NCBI RefSeq assembly: GCF_011397635.1
Contig: NC_064756.1
Span: forward strand, 34,462,996 to 34,526,995
Direction: 5' to 3'
Length of the DNA stretch: 64,000 nucleotides
Origin: Epinephelus fuscoguttatus
Taxonomy: Eukaryota; Chordata; Actinopteri; Perciformes; Serranidae
How positions within the stretch are numbered: the first letter of the stretch is position 1; each line of letters begins with the position of its first letter. Below the pieces are notes generated by a model. The model did not search any database, was not told the origin of the DNA, and saw only the letters and a program-made list of their open reading frames with translations. This document shows positions 59,857 to 64,000 of this stretch, piece by piece. Made by a program: the position numbers and the translations under genes.

Positions 59857-62800
59857 TTAAAGGGACAGTTCACCCCAAATCAAACATACATATTTTACCT
59901 CTAACCTATACCTCCTCTTATTGGCCATAGAGATGTCTGCCTTTTTTAATATAATGGGACTAGATGGCACTTGATTTGTGGTGATCAAAGCACCAAAAAC
60001 ATACATTTAAAAAAAACTCAACAGGAATGTCTCCTTCCGGAAGTCATGACCTGGTTACTCAAGATATTCCACAAACCTTGTTGTGAGCAGTTTCATGAAG
60101 GAACCATTTTCTATCCAAAGTACACCCAACAAGGAAGCGTGCATCTACTGTACTGTTACCTTATCTAGCACCACTGAGCTAGCTTTTTTTTCTCGAAGTT
60201 TTATTGATTTTCTCAACAAACAGAAAAAAGAAAACAGCATATTTAACTCACATATCTGCAAAGGTACTTAAACAGGGTAAGAAAAGAAATGAAAAAAAAG
60301 TAGTGATTACAGAAGGTTGAGGGTGAGTTGTGGATCTACAGGATGAACTAGACAAAATAGAAATAAATATTGGATCATTCATGTCGCTTCTTGAGTCCAT
60401 CTCAAGATTCTTGGAAAGGTAGGTATTTTACAAATAGTATCCAGTATGACCTCCCACAGTTATTGGTCCTCATTGTAAACTTCATAAAGTTTAGATGTGA
60501 AATGCTTGAAGCCACAGTCCCTGTTTCAGCTAATCTGCATCCTCCCAATTTGTTGCTATCAGACTTTTAGCTGTCATGCACCCAGTTGTCAAAATTTGTT
60601 TGTTGTGTTTTGACCAGTTTTCTTTAACAGTATAATTCAAAAGACACCTTGCTGGATCGCACTGAACAATGTAGCCAATATTTTTTCCCAGGGATTTACT
60701 AGCTCAGTGGTGGAAGCACCACTGAGTCGATGAGGACGCCATTAATGTTTACATCTTGTGCAGTCACGAGCGAAATTCTGATGGAATCCGAAAGGAAGTC
60801 AGGAGTGCGAAAGAGGGCCTACTAGGGCCTAAAACCAAGATCTGCATTGGAGCATGGAACGTCCAAACCATGTTTGAGACCACCAAGACAGCACAAGTCC
60901 TCAGTGAGATGAAAAAGTACCACCTGGACATCCTGGGGATAATTGAGAGTCACAGGACCGGCTCCAGTCGTCAAGTCCGGCATGATGGGTCTGTCATCCT
61001 CCATTCTCCATTCACGAGAACACCCACACACATGGTGTAGCCATCTTAATCTCCAAGGAGAAGGCCAAAACCTTGCTGGAGTGGGAACCAGTAAGTGAAA
61101 GGCTGATCCAAGTATACCTCAACTCAAAGTTCTGTAAACTCACCATCTTACAGTGCTATGCACCAACCAACGAGGCTGAGGAGGAGGTCAAAGAAGACTG
61201 GTATGAACAACTGCAAATGGCGGTTTCAAAGGTACCCCAACACAGCATTCTTCTCCTAACTGGTGACATGAATGCCAAAGTGGCAACCAACAATTCCAAA
61301 AACGAGAGGGCAATGGGCAAGCATGGATGTGGCGAAAGAAACAACATTGGTGAATGCCTTGTTGATTTCTGCATGAACAACAACCTGGTCATCGGCGGTA
61401 CCATCTTCCCACACAAAAACATCCATAAGCTCACATGGCAGTCACCTGATGATAGGACCATCAACCAAATCGAACACATCATTATTAATGGTAAATGGCG
61501 CAGGTCACTGCAAGATGTTAGAGCTTACCAGGGTGCAGATGCCTGTAGCGACCACTACCTAATCGCTGCCACCATTAAACTCAAGTTGAAGAAGTCAATC
61601 CCACAAGGCCACTGGCAGAAGAAACTGGACATTACAAAACTCCAGTATCCAAAGAAAAACAAGGACTTTGTGTTGGAACTCAGAAACCGCTTCAGCACAC
61701 CAGAGGGTTCCTCTGAAATCAACACCAACCCCCCTGATTCTGCTGAGGTTAAAGCTGCCATCCAAACCCTGAAGAGTGGCAAGGCATGTGGCATAGATGC
61801 TATTCATGCTGAGATGCTCAAGGCTGACATTCCAAAACATTTGGAACAGTGACACCATCCTTGAAGACTGGTCCAAAGGTATTATTGTCAAAGTCCCCAA
61901 GAAAGGCAACATTAAGATCTGCGACAACTGGCGTGGAATCACCCTTCTGTCTATTCCAAGCAAGGTGTTCTGCAGAGTCCTTCTCAACTGCATGGAGACA
62001 GCCATTGACACCAGGATTAGACAGGAGCAAGCAGGCTTCAGGAAGGGAAGAGGACGTATGGACCAGATCTTTGCTCTGCGTAACATCATAGAGCAGTGCT
62101 TGGAATGGAACACGCCCCTCTACATCAACTTCTTGGACTTCAGGAAGGCCTTCGACAGTGTCCAACGAAACACCCTCTGGAAGATACTGCACTCCTATGG
62201 AATACCATCAAAGATGATCTCAATCATAAAAACATTCTATGAACATTTTGAGTGTAGTGTCATCATGGGAAATGACCTCTTTGAGTGGTTTTCCGTGCAG
62301 TCCGGAGTGAGACAGGGTTGCATCATCTTGCCGATCCTCTTCCGGGTCGCCATAGACTGGATCACAACCAACACCACAGCAGACAGACCCAGAGGCATCC
62401 AATGGACTCTGTTCTCCTAGCTGGAAGATCTTGAATTCGCTGACGATCTTGCTCTTCTAACAACCAACCAGTACAACATGCAGGCTAAAACTGATAGGCT
62501 GAACAACTTTGCCAGACAAGTTGGACTCAGTATCAACACCTCCAAAACACAAGTGATGTGTGTCAACTCCATCCCCACAGCACCCATCCTTGTTAATGAG
62601 GAACCACTTGAGTTTGTGGAAGATTTCACCTATCTGGGCAGTCTCATCAGTAAGGACAGTGGGGCATCAAAAGACATCAAAGCAAGGCTGGGAAAGGCTC
62701 AGGGTGCCTTCTCCCAACTCCGTCCCATCTGGAGATAAAAAAAAATACAGCCTTAAAATGAAGATATAACAGCAATGTAAAGTCTGTTCTGCTGTACGGT

Positions 62801-63582
62801 TCAGAGAGCTGACGAGTTGTCAAAACAGACATGAGGAGAATGGAAGTGTTCCATAATGGATGCCTCCAACAAACATGTCAAATATTTTGGCCTAATAAGA
62901 TCTCTAACAATGAACTGTACATGAAAACGGGAAGCCGGAGCATCACCAAGGAGATTACGCACAGATGGCTAGGACATGTGTTGAGGATGGAGCAGGACCG
63001 CATCACAAAAGTCGTCTTAAGATGGACACCACCAGGCAAAAGAAAACCTGGGAGGCCCAAAACCACCTGGCGCAGAACTGTGACACAAGAGCTGGAACAG
63101 ATGAACCTTCCATGGGGAGAGGCATAACGTGCTGCCAGGGACCGAATGCAATGGAGAGTGCTCATTGAAGCCTTATGTCCCATAGGGGATGAAGAGGAGT
63201 AAGTAAGTAAGTAAGTAAGCAGTCATGAGCACGAGCGTCACATCCTTCTGTATGCTGATATGGTTGGCAGGTGTAGTTTGGTAGAAAGAAAATAGTTCCT
63301 ACATGAAACTGCTCACAACAAGGTCTGTGACTTATCTTGAGTAACTATGTCATGATTTCTGGAAAGAGACATTGCTGTTGAGTTCTTAAAATGCATTTTT
63401 TTCAGTGTTTTGAGAACCACAGTGCCATGTAGTCCCATTATATTGGAGAAAAAGCAGACGTCTCTACGGCCGATACCTCCTACACTAAGCAACTCACACC
63501 AAAATGATCTAGACTGATAAATAGCACTACAGGCATGAAGTAAATTATGTGGTTTTGATTTTGGGGTGAACTGTCCCTTTAA
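59857..63582. mobile_element. long-armed inverted-repeat element, split by a LINE
   Basis: The left end is TTAAAGGGACAGTTCACCCC and the right end is GGGGTGAACTGTCCCTTTAA, each including TTAA. The arms (about 59857-60165 and 63225-63582) are reverse complements with scattered differences: for example GAGCAGTTTCATGAAGGAAC on the left pairs with GTTCCTACATGAAACTGCTC on the right. The middle held non-coding sequence (60170-60750) before a LINE entered it. TTAA at both ends may be the target duplication. Confidence 0.75.
60756..63222 (+). pseudogene. decayed non-LTR retrotransposon (LINE), endonuclease and reverse transcriptase
   Basis: Reads ICIGAWNVQTM and LDILGIIESHR (endonuclease start), LLTGDMNAKVA and ACSDHYLIAATIKL (endonuclease catalytic end), then the RT: KICDNWRGITLLSIPSKVF, QAGFRKGRGRMDQIFALRN, YINFLDFRKAFDSVQRNTL, VRQGCIILPILF, EFADDLALLTTN and the C-terminal RWLGHVLRMEQDRITK with GKRKPGRPKTTWRRTV. 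Resembles the RTE-like 'craniofacial development protein 2-like' LINEs. Breaks: frame changes near 61020-61070 and near 61850, an in-frame TAG at 62418-62420, a further change near 62740-62830 and an in-frame TAA at 63125-63127. It ends in a TAAG-type simple repeat (63200-63221), a common tail for such elements. Confidence 0.85.
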
Positions 63583-64000
63583 AATGATGAGCTGATTTCC
63601 TTTTTTATGCTTAAAATAACCTTCAGTATTTAATTGTTATAAAGGACATCATGATCCATCACTAAGTACCTGAGTTTAACAGTTGAGGCCAAGACAAACA
63701 ATTTTGCATCAGTGGTTTTATTTCACTAATGTAACTGAAAGTCGTGATTTCTTCAAGTATGGGCCTTTCTCCATCGTCACCACTATCCAGCCTCAACTTG
63801 TGTGTGTGTTGTGTGCCACTGTCTGATGCTGAGGGAAGTGTCACTAGGTGAGAATAAGACTCTTATCTCCTCACCTGTCAATCATTTTCCATAAGCCGAT
63901 TTGAGAATAATGAGCTAACAGGGGATTGAGACGACTTCTAGGTGAAAAGGCAACAACCACCTTGTGATGAGATGACAGACGGTCACATGCAGCAGTGTAT
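63583..64000. other. window end, nothing recognised
   Basis: AT-rich non-coding text with a short TG tract near 63799. No exon or repeat was identified. Confidence 0.5.

Overview
This is a gene-bearing, repeat-rich stretch of a ray-finned fish (teleost) nuclear genome. Short exons with GT-AG introns, long dinucleotide repeats, a tRNA-derived SINE, many small inverted-repeat elements and a DIRS-type retrotransposon all fit a teleost. No taxon below that level can be named from the sequence.

Layout: (1) 260-6402, + strand, napa (alpha-SNAP), 11 coding exons. (2) 9395-10663, +, a one-exon beta-1,3-N-acetylglucosaminyltransferase, best matched to b3gnt8. (3) 16064-11627, -, bckdha (E1-alpha of branched-chain keto acid dehydrogenase), 8 exons. 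(4) 16.3-35.1 kb, an accessory block: a spliced hAT-transposase-derived gene (about 23.7-18.4 kb, -), a 2-kb inverted-repeat element in its largest intron, and a spliced HMGXB3-like zinc-finger/SWIM gene (33990-25190, -) whose fourth intron holds a nearly full-length but frame-broken DIRS retrotransposon, itself carrying a small hAT-like insertion. (5) 35157-38457, +, exosc5, 6 exons. (6) 47363-40843, -, tmem91/SynDIG-like, 3 coding exons. (7) 47.4-64 kb, upstream of tmem91, no convincing coding exons: repeats plus a decayed LINE inserted in a long-armed inverted-repeat element.

The order and orientation b3gnt8(+)-bckdha(-)-exosc5(+)-tmem91(-) match, as recalled, human 19q13.2 read in reverse, where BCKDHA and EXOSC5 are head-to-head neighbours. 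Here the same head-to-head pair is separated by about 19 kb of mobile-element-derived sequence containing two further spliced genes. That block is the most unusual part of the window.

The conserved genes act separately: SNARE disassembly (napa), Golgi glycan extension (b3gnt8), mitochondrial branched-chain amino-acid catabolism (bckdha), RNA exosome (exosc5) and a membrane protein of the SynDIG/dispanin group (tmem91). Exon borders were set by hand from splice motifs, reading-phase continuity and remembered family sequences; no alignment or transcript was available.
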